Assembly (NCBI GenBank): GCA_964606665.1
Contig: CAZSHS010000014.1
Span: 20,211-84,210 of the forward strand
Length of the DNA stretch: 64,000 bases
Direction of reading: 5' to 3'
DNA from: Aved-18 sp964606665
GTDB taxonomy: Bacteria; Cyanobacteriota; Vampirovibrionia; Obscuribacterales; Obscuribacteraceae
Within the stretch, counting starts at the first letter, position 1. Each line of letters opens with the position of its first letter. The notes under the pieces are model-generated. The model did no database searches, had not been told where the DNA came from, and saw only the letters and a list, made by a program, of their open reading frames with translations. The position numbers and the translations under genes were made by a program. Below are positions 9,013 to 17,540 of the stretch, piece after piece.

Positions 9013-9582
9013 ATGAAAGGCGAACAAGCTCAGATAGCAGCGAAATACGCAGATGCCACACTCAAGTCAATTGAGGATGGCGAAAAGGATCAAGCTGCCA
9101 CCATGAAAAAAGCCGAAGCAGTTTATTCGGATCTCAAAGCAATTGAAGAGACAATTTCGACTAATCACGATTTCAGACTTATATTGAATCACCCAGCACT
9201 TGGTCCTGAAGAAAAGAAAAAATTGCTTGCCGGCATTTTTGAAGGCAAAGTTGAAACCACCACATTCAACTTATTGCAACTTCTAACAGACAGGCGCAGA
9301 CTCGACATTCTTGCTCAAATTAGTGTCCAGTTCAAAAAACTGCTCATGAGTAGACTCAATATTCTTGAAGCAACTCTTGTAAGCTCGACCAAATTGGGCG
9401 AAAAAGAAGTGCAAAATATCAAAGCAAGAATCTCTGAGCACATGGGCTCCAAACTGGATCTCAAAGTAGAAGTGGACGAATCACTCTTGGCTGGAATGGT
9501 GCTTCGAGTGCAAGACCAGGTGATTGACGGAAGTTTGAAAGGCAAATTACAAAAAATAGAGCAAAGCTTGTTATCTGTTTAA
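9013..9582 (+). CDS. atpH: ATP synthase F1 subunit delta
   Basis: Joins the top of the alpha/beta hexamer to the peripheral stalk. The 189-residue length is normal. The N-terminal helical domain begins QIAAKYADATLKSIED and includes the hallmark LILNHPALGPEEKKKLL; the C-terminal domain contains the conserved LDLKVEVDESLLAGMVLRVQ and ends DGSLKGKLQKIEQ. Start ATG at 9013 follows AGAGGAAG at ideal spacing, 8 bases after atpF. Part of the continuous atp operon. Confidence 0.95.
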   Translation: MKGEQAQIAAKYADATLKSIEDGEKDQAATMKKAEAVYSDLKAIEETISTNHDFRLILNHPALGPEEKKKLLAGIFEGKVETTTFNLLQLLTDRRRLDILAQISVQFKKLLMSRLNILEATLVSSTKLGEKEVQNIKARISEHMGSKLDLKVEVDESLLAGMVLRVQDQVIDGSLKGKLQKIEQSLLSV

Positions 9583-9609
9583 AACCAGAAAAAACTAGAG
9601 GAAAGAAAA

Positions 9610-11133
9610 ATGGCTATCCGCCCAGACGAAATCACATCAGTATTGAAGACTCAACTCGAGCAATATAAATCAAAGCTCGCAGTCTCTAATGTGGGACGAG
9701 TCCTGCAAGTAGGCGACGGCATCGCCCGCGTTTACGGCATGGAAAAAGCAATGTCCATGGAACTGGTCGAATTTGCCGATGAAGAAAAAACCAACGGTAT
9801 GGTTTTGAACTTAGAAGAAGACAACGTCGGTGTTGTAGTTCTAGGTGAAGGCAGAAAAATTTTCGAAGGGATGGAAGTGAAGACCACCGGTCGTATCGCC
9901 TCCGTTCCGGTAGGTGAAGCTCTTCTTGGTCGCGTTATTAACCCACTGGGTCAACCACTCGATGGCAAAGGACCGATTAACTCGACAGAATTCAAACCGA
10001 TGGAAATCATCGCCCCTGGTATCGTCAAACGCAAATCGGTTCACGAACCTTTGATGACTGGCTTAACTGCTATTGACGCCATGATCCCAATTGGACGTGG
10101 TCAACGCGAACTTATCATTGGTGACCGTCAGACCGGTAAAACAGCCATCGCCATTGATACCATCATCAACCAGAAGAATCAGCCCAATCGTCCGGTCTGC
10201 ATTTATGTAGCCATCGGTCAAAAACAATCAAACGTCGGTCGCATTCAGGCCATCCTGGAAGAGAAAGGCGCTATGGAGTACACCGTAATCATCAGTGCTC
10301 CTGCCACATCAGCACCCGCGCTTCAATTCTTGGCACCATATGCTGGATGCGCCATCGGCGAATACTTCATGTGGAAAGGCGAGCACGCTGTTGTAATCTT
10401 CGACGATTTGTCCAAGCACGCACAAGCCTACCGCGCTATGTCACTCTTGCTTCGTCGTCCGCCAGGTCGTGAGGCTTATCCAGGGGACGTATTCTACTTG
10501 CACTCACGCTTACTTGAGCGCTCGGCAAAACTATCCGACAAATTGGGCGCAGGCTCAATGACTGCTCTTCCAATTATCGAAACCCAGGCTGGTGACGTAT
10601 CTGCATACATCCCAACAAACGTAATTTCAATTACAGACGGACAGATTTTCTTGGAGTCAGACTTGTTCTACGCCGGTATTCGTCCTGCTATCAACGCTGG
10701 TGTTTCGGTATCGCGCGTAGGTGGTGCCGCTCAAACAGGCGCGATGAAATCTGTAGCTGGTAAATTGAGACTCGACTTGGCTCAGTTCCGCGAGCTTGAA
10801 GCGTTTGCACAATTCGCCTCTGACCTCGATAAAGCTACACAAGATCAAATTCGCCGTGGTCAAAAACTGATGCAAGTATTGAAACAAGCTCAGTTCCGTC
10901 CACTTTCTTTGGGTGAGCAAGTATCGGTTATTTACGCAGCCAACGCCGGTCTGCTCGATGATATCGACAACGAAAAAATCATCAAATTCAAAGAAGAATG
11001 GTTCAAATATTTGAACTCACAAGGAAAAGACGTCCTTGCCAAACTAATGCAAGGCAACAAGCTCAACGCCGAAATCGAAGCTGAGCTGACAGCCGAAATC
11101 AAAAAGTTCAAAGAAAACTTCTTCAAAGCCTAG
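9610..11133 (+). CDS. atpA: ATP synthase F1 subunit alpha
   Basis: Non-catalytic nucleotide-binding subunit of F1. The 507-residue protein has the beta-barrel N-domain, Walker A GDRQTGKT at 171-178, the alpha-family signature in PAINAGVSVSRVGGAAQ near 360-376, and the C-terminal helical domain. The Shine-Dalgarno AGAGGAAAG precedes ATG 9610. It lies 27 bases after atpH and 20 before atpG. The catalytic beta subunit (atpD) does not follow, as in cyanobacteria where atpB/E for beta and epsilon form a separate operon. Confidence 0.98.
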   Translation: MAIRPDEITSVLKTQLEQYKSKLAVSNVGRVLQVGDGIARVYGMEKAMSMELVEFADEEKTNGMVLNLEEDNVGVVVLGEGRKIFEGMEVKTTGRIASVPVGEALLGRVINPLGQPLDGKGPINSTEFKPMEIIAPGIVKRKSVHEPLMTGLTAIDAMIPIGRGQRELIIGDRQTGKTAIAIDTIINQKNQPNRPVCIYVAIGQKQSNVGRIQAILEEKGAMEYTVIISAPATSAPALQFLAPYAGCAIGEYFMWKGEHAVVIFDDLSKHAQAYRAMSLLLRRPPGREAYPGDVFYLHSRLLERSAKLSDKLGAGSMTALPIIETQAGDVSAYIPTNVISITDGQIFLESDLFYAGIRPAINAGVSVSRVGGAAQTGAMKSVAGKLRLDLAQFRELEAFAQFASDLDKATQDQIRRGQKLMQVLKQAQFRPLSLGEQVSVIYAANAGLLDDIDNEKIIKFKEEWFKYLNSQGKDVLAKLMQGNKLNAEIEAELTAEIKKFKENFFKA

Positions 11134-11153
11134 GTTAAAACAGGAAAAAAATC

Positions 11154-12035
11154 ATGGCCAACCTGAAAGCAATTAGGCAACGCATAAAGAGTGTGCAGAA
11201 CACTAAGAAGATTACTTCAGCCATGCGTTTGGTGGCAGCAGCCAAAGTACGTCGCGCTCAAATGAGAAACTCAAACGCACGTCCTTTCACCTCAAAAGTG
11301 GTGCAATTGCTGCAACAAATCGTGCACGAAGTAAGCCCAATAGATCTGCAAGATTTGCCTTTATTGAAAAAACGACCAATCAAAAAAGTCGCTCTAATCA
11401 TCATCTCCTCAGATCGTGGTTTGTGCGGTGGATACAACGGTAACGTAATCAAGAAAGCAATTTTGCGCATTCAAGAACTGATGCAAGAAGGCAAAGAAGT
11501 GGCAGTCATCCCAGTGGGACTGAAAGCTGCAGCCGCCTTCAAGCGTGTAAAAATCGAGAAGATCAAAACATACACTCAGTTACCTGCCGTTCCAACAGTG
11601 GAAGAGGCAAAAATGATCGCAGAACACGTTTGCGATCTTTATGCCAAAAAGCAAATCGACGCAGTTGAAATCATAGGCACAGACTTTGTGAATATGATTC
11701 GCCAGGAAGTGAAAATCAAAAACTATTTTCCAATTACACTGCCTGAAGGTGTCGACCATTTTCCAAAGAGTGCCGAAACTTTATACGAGCCCACTTTGAT
11801 GGAATTGATGGAAGAAGAGCTTTTGCCTAAATACGTCGAAAACGTACTTTATCAGGCACTGCTTGAAGCATCGGCATCAGAGCTTGCTGCTCGTATGAAT
11901 GCAATGTCCAACGCCACAACAAACGCAAAAGACCTGATTGATAGCCTGACGCTTATTTACAACAAAGCGCGTCAAGGAAATATCACTCAAGAATTGCTTG
12001 AAATCGTTGCTGGTGCAGAAGCACTCAAAGGTTAG
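11154..12035 (+). CDS. atpG: ATP synthase F1 subunit gamma
   Basis: Central rotor shaft. The 293-residue product starts MANLKAIRQRIKSVQNTKKI, the classic gamma N-terminal helix, has the central ISSDRGLCGGYNG motif near residue 84-96, and ends with the C-terminal helix containing ASELAARMNAMSNATTNA and YNKARQGNITQELLEIVAG. Photosynthetic cyanobacterial and chloroplast gamma carry an extra inserted loop around residues 200-240; at 293 residues, with no obvious extra segment in the middle, this protein seems to lack most of it, but an alignment is needed. It closes the operon; no clear terminator follows before the next promoter at 12069. Confidence 0.96.
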   Translation: MANLKAIRQRIKSVQNTKKITSAMRLVAAAKVRRAQMRNSNARPFTSKVVQLLQQIVHEVSPIDLQDLPLLKKRPIKKVALIIISSDRGLCGGYNGNVIKKAILRIQELMQEGKEVAVIPVGLKAAAAFKRVKIEKIKTYTQLPAVPTVEEAKMIAEHVCDLYAKKQIDAVEIIGTDFVNMIRQEVKIKNYFPITLPEGVDHFPKSAETLYEPTLMELMEEELLPKYVENVLYQALLEASASELAARMNAMSNATTNAKDLIDSLTLIYNKARQGNITQELLEIVAGAEALKG

Positions 12036-12068
12036 ATCTAATCAGAACTGATTTGAGCTTATTTAACC

Positions 12069-12096
12069 TTGTCAACTGTAAGACGGCGGTTATAAT
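12069..12096 (+). promoter_or_regulatory. Consensus promoter giving a probably leaderless spoIID-like mRNA
   Basis: TTGTCA (12069-12074) and a perfect TATAAT (12091-12096) are separated by 16 bases. The ATG at 12103 lies 6 bases after the -10 box, exactly where transcription should begin, and no Shine-Dalgarno exists before it. The transcript should start at or next to the start codon. Confidence 0.65.
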
Positions 12097-12102
12097 TTCG
12101 TT

Positions 12103-13776
12103 ATGACCGGCGCCTTAGTAGATATTGCAAATAATCAAAAAAGCCCAATTTTGACTAAGTCCGGGGCTGAGGCTTCGCTTGTGCCGTCTTTTAAGGTCAC
12201 AAGTTCTGACCAAAAGTCTATTAGTGAAAGTGAGATGGCAGCAGCCATAGCCTGTGTCGTCGCCTACATGGAAGAAGAAAAAACATGCCCATCAAAAGAT
12301 ATCCAAGATAAAGACAATGTATATCTTTCTAATTGGGGTCGAACTGGGCTTATCTCCACCAAGAGAAAACTAGGCGCTTTTGATCCATTTATTTTTAAAA
12401 GCAAAAGTTTGTGGCGCAGTTTGATACTACTTTTAGTGCTCAATTTAACCATTGCACCAAACGTAAATGCCCAGAATTCTGAAAACATCGAACAAGGCGA
12501 GCCTGTTTCAACCGCTTCGGCTCTGATCAAAACCAACTCTAAAACTATAAGAATCAGTCTAGGGCAAGGACTTTCAAGCGCTCAGTTAGGATCGCTTGAT
12601 GGCATGGAGGTTTTAGACGCGCGCACAGGCGAGCTTTGCGCACAGTTAAAAGCCCAGAGCCAGTGGAATCTGAGCTTTGCCAATTCAACTCTTAGCCTGA
12701 CCCCATCACGTTTTGTCGACTTAAACAAAATCGCCTCTGGTCCAGAACTTACCACCACACAAGTAATTGCACTTGCTCCACCAAGACTTCCGGTCATGAA
12801 ACAGTCTGTATATTCGACTATTCCATGGGCTAAATCGAGGAGCGCCTCTTTATTCAATCGCAAATTTGAATCTGCTTTGACCGATCAAGGGCTATTACTT
12901 GTTCCTGCCAAAGACAACGATGGTATTTTCACACTCAACAATCGTCCATACAGGGGAAGTCTTTTCGTTCGCATTCAAGGTGGCAAGTTCCAGGCCATAA
13001 ACATAGTCAATTTAGAAGACTATCTTTTGTCTGTCCTGCCCTCGGAAATGCCAAGTGCATGGCCGCTCGAAGCCCTCAAAGCTCAATCAATAGCTGCTCG
13101 CTCATATGCCCTTGCCAATTTAAACAAACATGCAAAAGAGGGATACGACCTAGGCTCAGGCACAGAAGACCAGGTTTATCGCGGTGTGTTGCAAGAAAAG
13201 GAGCGCACAAACAAAGCCGTACAAGAAACAACCGGTCTTGTAATGACGCACAACAACAAAATAGTACCTGCTTTCTATCACAGCTCAAGCGCCGGCTTTA
13301 CAGAGACGCACCCGAATAATTCAAAGCTTACTTATCTCAAATCTATTCATGACTACGACCAAGCCTCGCCACATTCAGCCTGGCGGCTTTCCTTTTCACC
13401 TGGACAACTAGCACAAAGCCTGGGTCCAAGCGTTGGACGCGTGCTTGGCTTAATGGCAATAGAGCGCACTCAATCTCAAAGAGTGAAAACACTTATGCTA
13501 ATGGGCGACACTACAAATAGTCTTATTTCAGGCGATGCCGTTCGTAAAGCATTGAAACTGCCCAGCACAAATTTTAATGTGATATGCGATAGCCAGTCAG
13601 GCAACTATGTTTTCTCTGGTCAAGGATTTGGACATGGCATGGGAATGTCCCAGTGGGGCGCAAGATCCCTAGCTGAGCATGGTTGGGGTGCGGGAGAAAT
13701 TTTGCATCATTTTTATCGAGATGTGCATGTTGTGAACGCATTAGAATCCGACGAAACCAAGAATTCAGTTCTATAA
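12103..13776 (+). CDS. SpoIID/LytB-domain protein, probable peptidoglycan lytic transglycosylase
   Basis: The 557-residue protein has a 100-residue cytoplasmic N-terminus, one membrane helix (about 104-123, SLILLLVLNLTIAPNVNAQ) and a large external part. The SpoIID domain spans about 270-545: RGSLFVRIQGGKFQAINIVN, LEDYLLSVLPSEMPSAWP with the catalytic-type Glu315, KAQSIAARSYALA, and the C-terminal FGHGMGMSQWGA. SpoIID proteins cut denuded glycan strands; non-sporulating cyanobacteria also carry them, so this suggests a role in wall remodelling, not sporulation. The cytoplasmic segment EMAAAIACVVAYMEEEK is reminiscent of small helical domains in decarboxylase gamma-type subunits, but this is weak. 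The next gene starts 10 bases downstream. Confidence 0.9.
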   Translation: MTGALVDIANNQKSPILTKSGAEASLVPSFKVTSSDQKSISESEMAAAIACVVAYMEEEKTCPSKDIQDKDNVYLSNWGRTGLISTKRKLGAFDPFIFKSKSLWRSLILLLVLNLTIAPNVNAQNSENIEQGEPVSTASALIKTNSKTIRISLGQGLSSAQLGSLDGMEVLDARTGELCAQLKAQSQWNLSFANSTLSLTPSRFVDLNKIASGPELTTTQVIALAPPRLPVMKQSVYSTIPWAKSRSASLFNRKFESALTDQGLLLVPAKDNDGIFTLNNRPYRGSLFVRIQGGKFQAINIVNLEDYLLSVLPSEMPSAWPLEALKAQSIAARSYALANLNKHAKEGYDLGSGTEDQVYRGVLQEKERTNKAVQETTGLVMTHNNKIVPAFYHSSSAGFTETHPNNSKLTYLKSIHDYDQASPHSAWRLSFSPGQLAQSLGPSVGRVLGLMAIERTQSQRVKTLMLMGDTTNSLISGDAVRKALKLPSTNFNVICDSQSGNYVFSGQGFGHGMGMSQWGARSLAEHGWGAGEILHHFYRDVHVVNALESDETKNSVL

Positions 13777-13786
13777 TATCTTTTGT

Positions 13787-15151
13787 ATGGAATTTCTCAC
13801 TCAGGTTCTATCAGTCCTTTTGATGTTGGCTATTTTAAGTAGCCTCATCATCGTGCACGAATGCGGTCACTTTTTGGTGGCTCGCTTCTTCGGCTTTCAA
13901 ACTCCTGTGTTTGGATTTGGACTTCCATTTGGACCCTATATAACTGTTGGGAAAGCTTTTGAAACTGAATTTCGAATTCACGCCTGTTTGCTTGGCGGCT
14001 ATGTTGCCATTCCAGAATTAGGCGACGAATCGCGTCAGGACATGGAAGCTTATGGAGTTGCGGCATTGCCCGCCTCCGGCATGGTCGAAGGCGAAGCGCT
14101 TAGCAAAGAAGCCACTGCCCAGCCCAGTGAACCTCATATTGTAACTACCGACGCTGAAATTCCTATTGAAGCTCCTCATGCTGCAAGCAAAGACAATCCT
14201 TATGGCGTCGAGTTAAAACCTTTTCGTAAATTTCCAATCTGGCAAAGAGCGCTTGTAGCCTTTGCAGGTGTTGGTTTCAATATCATTTTTGCCTATCTAA
14301 TCATGGTTACCATGATTCTTGTAATCGGCGAGCCAGTACCTGAGACTTATGCTGCTGGCACATTCAAATCGAATCCTATTGCATTGAATGCTGGTATCAA
14401 AAAAGGCGATCGCATTGTCAGCCTCGATAATCAGCCAGTCAAATCTTCCGAAGAGATAATTACTTATTTCACTTCGCACAAAAGCACTCCTGTCGTTGTT
14501 CAAATAGAGCGCGACAAGAAACAGATGGACATCTCGATGACCCCCAATGCTGAAGGCAAAGTGGGTATGGCGCTCGATACCAAAGCAGCTCGCTATGAGC
14601 GCGTAAATCGACCGTTTCTTGAAGTTTTGGTTATTGCTTATCAAAAAGTTGCTGACTTAACTCGCATGATGGTTGATGCACTGTGCAAATTGCCAGTCGG
14701 CATAATGAATCAGATATTGCATCTGGGCAAGCCTCCAGTAGCTGGAGAGCCTGGAATACAAGACGTGCATGGAATTCTTGCCGTTATTTATATAGGCAAA
14801 GATATCGCTCAACAAGACTGGAACCAGCTTTTCACTTTCACAATCCTGATTAGTATGGACCTTGCCATCTTAAACTTGTTACCCTGGCCAGCACTTGATG
14901 GTGGACATCTGGCTTTCATGGCTTACGAAGCAATTTTCAGAAAACCCGTTGGCGAAAAAGCACACGGCGAAATCGTGCGTTGGGGATTTATGAGTCTGCT
15001 TGTTTTAATGGCTGTAATCATGGTCAATGACGTAACTGCACTTGTGCAGGGCAAGCTTGACATCAGGAAGAAAGACAAGGATACTCAACAACAACAGAAA
15101 GTTGATAAGACTGAAAAGTCAGTGACTCCTGCTGCACCGGAGCAAAAATAA
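13787..15151 (+). CDS. rseP: Site-2-type intramembrane metalloprotease (RseP family)
   Basis: M50 protease that cuts membrane-bound regulators such as anti-sigma factors. The zinc motif HECGH sits at residues 24-28 in the first membrane helix and the third ligand in NLLPWPALDGGH near residue 365. One PDZ domain is visible (about 200-265, LNAGIKKGDRIVSLDNQPVK). Between the first helix and helix 2 there is an Ala/Glu/Pro-rich insert of about 60 residues (roughly 85-145) that is not typical. The 454-residue length is slightly above the family norm because of it. A TATAAT lies 9 bases before the ATG. The gene sits between spoIID-like and fmdB, in one direction. The cleaved partner is not in this window. 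Confidence 0.93.
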   Translation: MEFLTQVLSVLLMLAILSSLIIVHECGHFLVARFFGFQTPVFGFGLPFGPYITVGKAFETEFRIHACLLGGYVAIPELGDESRQDMEAYGVAALPASGMVEGEALSKEATAQPSEPHIVTTDAEIPIEAPHAASKDNPYGVELKPFRKFPIWQRALVAFAGVGFNIIFAYLIMVTMILVIGEPVPETYAAGTFKSNPIALNAGIKKGDRIVSLDNQPVKSSEEIITYFTSHKSTPVVVQIERDKKQMDISMTPNAEGKVGMALDTKAARYERVNRPFLEVLVIAYQKVADLTRMMVDALCKLPVGIMNQILHLGKPPVAGEPGIQDVHGILAVIYIGKDIAQQDWNQLFTFTILISMDLAILNLLPWPALDGGHLAFMAYEAIFRKPVGEKAHGEIVRWGFMSLLVLMAVIMVNDVTALVQGKLDIRKKDKDTQQQQKVDKTEKSVTPAAPEQK

Positions 15152-15152
15152 C

Positions 15153-15377
15153 ATGCCATCATACGATTATCGCTGCCAGAGTTGCCGCGAAACATTTGAA
15201 ATCGAACGCTCTATGACAGACGATACACAGCCTGCTTGCGGGCATTGTGGAAGCGGTGAAGTTAGTCGCATATTCACTGTCAATATCGCTACTGGTTCTA
15301 AAGCATCAGCCAAAGACAAAGCAAAAGCAGCTCCTAAGCCAAGCGGCGGACATTGCTGCGGCGGCGGCTGTCACTAA
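15153..15377 (+). CDS. FmdB-family zinc-ribbon small protein
   Basis: A 74-residue protein opening MPSYDYRCQSCRETFEIERS, the standard FmdB/CxxC regulatory-type zinc ribbon, with C8xxC11 and C32xxC35 (ACGHCGSGE) as the four likely ligands. A Lys/Ala-rich linker leads to a His/Cys/Gly-rich end, GGHCCGGGCH, which could bind another metal ion. Family members are common in bacteria; their role is still poorly defined, with regulation of formamidase/amidase genes as the historic link. The ATG is 1 base after the rseP stop, so the two are probably cotranslated. Confidence 0.9.
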   Translation: MPSYDYRCQSCRETFEIERSMTDDTQPACGHCGSGEVSRIFTVNIATGSKASAKDKAKAAPKPSGGHCCGGGCH

Positions 15378-15380
15378 GTT

Positions 15381-16565
15381 TTGAAAAAGGATCAAGCCAC
15401 AGAGTTATTTCAACTGCGTGCCAAATTGGAGCAGTTAACAAAGGATTACGTCAATACTCTAATCGATTCAGAAGAAGCACGTGCAAGTCACGCTGAATTT
15501 TTGACTACAATATTAGACAGTATCGCTGATGGGTTGATTGTTTTTGATTGCAAAGAAAATGTGATTCTGGCCAATCAGGCGGCAGCAAAACTTGCTGGCA
15601 TGGATTTATCTGGTTTAGACAAGAGTTCCATTCGCAAGAAATTTCTTACATTTAAAAACAAAGACGGCGAGCCATTCAATGTCGCAGATGAACCTTATTT
15701 TCATGCCTTAAATCAAAAAGAACCTTGCGAGAAAGAGGGTTATTTAGCTGGAGAGACAATCGATAAAGGCGGTTTCTGGCTTCGAGCGCATGCCTCGCCA
15801 GTTTTAGACAAAGAAAGTAATTTACTTGGAGTAGTTGCTACTTATTGCGACATAAGCGAGCGCAAACGTCTGCAACAGCAACGTGACGCGCTTGCATCTG
15901 TAATAGCTCACGATATCAAAAATCATCTTGCCGGCGAAGAAATGATATTCAACTATTTAAGCAAGCTTGGTGAAAATGGCGAAAAATTTGAATCAGCAGC
16001 TATGGATGCAATTTCAAAAATGAGAGCCAGCAATAAACACCACTTAGAGCTTGCAACCTCCCTACTTGAGATTTTCCGTACCGATTTTGTAATTAATACC
16101 AACAATGCAGTAAATCTAGAGATTGAGAAAATCATCGAACTTGTGATTTTTTTGAATTCGCTTGCAGCAACAGTTTCAGGCGTGGAGATTAAGACAGAAA
16201 TTGAATCTGACTTGCCTCCAATCAAAGGAGTGCCCGCAGCCATAAGGCATTCGTTGCACAACTTGTTGCAAAATGCCATTAACATGAGCACCAAAGGCGA
16301 TACCATCATTGTTTCGGTTAAAAAAGAAGAAGTTGGTCTGTCCATTTCTGTAACTGACCATGGTGCAGGAATGAGCGAAGAGGAAATATCGAGGCTCTTT
16401 AATCAGAATGCGGTCGCAAGCAAAATACCGGACAATCTAAAATCGAGCGGAGTAGGTCTGTTTTTTAGCAAGCTTTTACTCGACGCTCACCATGCCACTT
16501 TGACCTGTCAAAGCAAAGTGGGTGAAGGCAGCAAGTTCACTATTAAATTACCTGCCACAATCTGA
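15381..16565 (+). CDS. PAS-domain sensor histidine kinase, soluble, orphan
   Basis: Start is TTG at 15381; no ATG occurs before residue 74, and an in-frame stop lies just upstream. The 394-residue product has an N-terminal helix, a PAS domain (about 40-160, ILDSIADGLIVFD to ATYCDISERK), a dimerisation helix with the phospho-acceptor His177 in VIAHDIKNHL, and a HATPase domain with the N box HNLLQNAINMS, G1 DHGAGMSEEEI and G2 SSGVGLFFSKLL. No membrane helix is visible, so the signal is sensed in the cytoplasm. No response regulator is encoded nearby, making it an orphan kinase. It follows fmdB by 3 bases. Confidence 0.92.
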   Translation: MKKDQATELFQLRAKLEQLTKDYVNTLIDSEEARASHAEFLTTILDSIADGLIVFDCKENVILANQAAAKLAGMDLSGLDKSSIRKKFLTFKNKDGEPFNVADEPYFHALNQKEPCEKEGYLAGETIDKGGFWLRAHASPVLDKESNLLGVVATYCDISERKRLQQQRDALASVIAHDIKNHLAGEEMIFNYLSKLGENGEKFESAAMDAISKMRASNKHHLELATSLLEIFRTDFVINTNNAVNLEIEKIIELVIFLNSLAATVSGVEIKTEIESDLPPIKGVPAAIRHSLHNLLQNAINMSTKGDTIIVSVKKEEVGLSISVTDHGAGMSEEEISRLFNQNAVASKIPDNLKSSGVGLFFSKLLLDAHHATLTCQSKVGEGSKFTIKLPATI

Positions 16566-16567
16566 TT

Positions 16568-17341
16568 TTATAGCCAACCTAGTTTTTTCAGATCATGTAC
16601 TGGCTCATCAAACGAACACGAGCCCACTGAATGAACGAACTTTTGTCTTGCTTCAATTATTTGGTTTATAGAAAGACAACGGTCTTTATAGCAGGCTTTA
16701 TCGTCTGCGAACTTAAAACTAGAAGCATCAGTTTCATTTAAAACCGGCTCGATATCTTTGTCTCCATGATAGGCTAAGGCCGCAGCCATTAGTACATTGA
16801 CAAAACCATGCATCACTGCCCGCGGTGCATCATGGTCGTATGTAAGCTCTTGCTCTGCTCTAATTGGATGATGTAATCCTGCTGTAGCTTTAAATGGCAA
16901 CTTAAGCTCGGCACATTTTAAAATAAACTGGGCAACACTTTTTGAACTTGGAATTGCTTCTGGCTTAAGCCCGCCCATGCGAATCTTGGCAAAACTATTT
17001 AGTTCCTTAACTTGATTCAGTTTTTCAAGCTCAGTAAGGGCCACTTCGCAATATACTGGCTTACTTGCACTCACTACACTGCTTGCTTCGATTGTTGCAG
17101 CTCGGTCATTATTTTCGTTTGCCAAAACCGAAAGACACCCATCAAAATCTTCAGGAACTGCATCTAAGTCTTTTGCGTTTATAACAAACCAGCGAAGCAT
17201 CCAGGCATATTGACTGTTTTTGTAAGTAACATAATTTGCAAGCGCGGTGTCAAGATGAACACTTGCAGGAGGATACAGCCCTGCATAGTCTATAAAGCCT
17301 TCTAAAAGTGCTTTTAGGGCAGGTGAGATTATCTTGTTCAT
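16568..17341 (-). CDS. Conserved protein of unknown function
   Basis: A 257-residue soluble protein that I cannot tie to a characterised family, although its key motifs resemble a hypothetical family I have seen in other bacteria. Visible motifs are LLEGFIDYAGLYPPAS at the N-terminus, AKIRMGGLKPEAIPSSKSVA in the middle and LPFKATAGLHHPIR near residue 175. Alternating hydrophobic beta-strands and helices, and the lysine in PFKATAGLHH, suggest a TIM-barrel-like enzyme, but this is inference from pattern only. It converges on the histidine kinase with 2 bases between stops. ATG start at 17341; the upstream spacer 17342-17457 shows nothing else. Confidence 0.75.
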   Translation of the reverse strand: MNKIISPALKALLEGFIDYAGLYPPASVHLDTALANYVTYKNSQYAWMLRWFVINAKDLDAVPEDFDGCLSVLANENNDRAATIEASSVVSASKPVYCEVALTELEKLNQVKELNSFAKIRMGGLKPEAIPSSKSVAQFILKCAELKLPFKATAGLHHPIRAEQELTYDHDAPRAVMHGFVNVLMAAALAYHGDKDIEPVLNETDASSFKFADDKACYKDRCLSINQIIEARQKFVHSVGSCSFDEPVHDLKKLGWL

Positions 17342-17457
17342 ATGCTCTCCACAATTCCTAAAATGTTAGCACGGTTGGGCTCAGCGCTATTTTCAGATTA
17401 ATTGCAGTTGGTCTCGACAAGTCGAGTTCAACGCGCCCTATCGATGCTTGCGCTCGC

Positions 17458-17486
17458 TTGACAATATATGGGAATAATATTATCAT
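17458..17486 (+). promoter_or_regulatory. Promoter of the coupled pair at 17541-19975
   Basis: A perfect -35 TTGACA (17458-17463), a 17-base spacer and the -10 box TATCAT (17481-17486) lie upstream of the GTG at 17541, predicting a leader of about 48 bases. The spacer is AT-rich. No other gene could use it in this direction. Confidence 0.65.
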
Positions 17487-17540
17487 CGAATGCTCATCTG
17501 TTTTTATTTTTACTAGCTAGCATTCAAACAGTAGGTTCCA

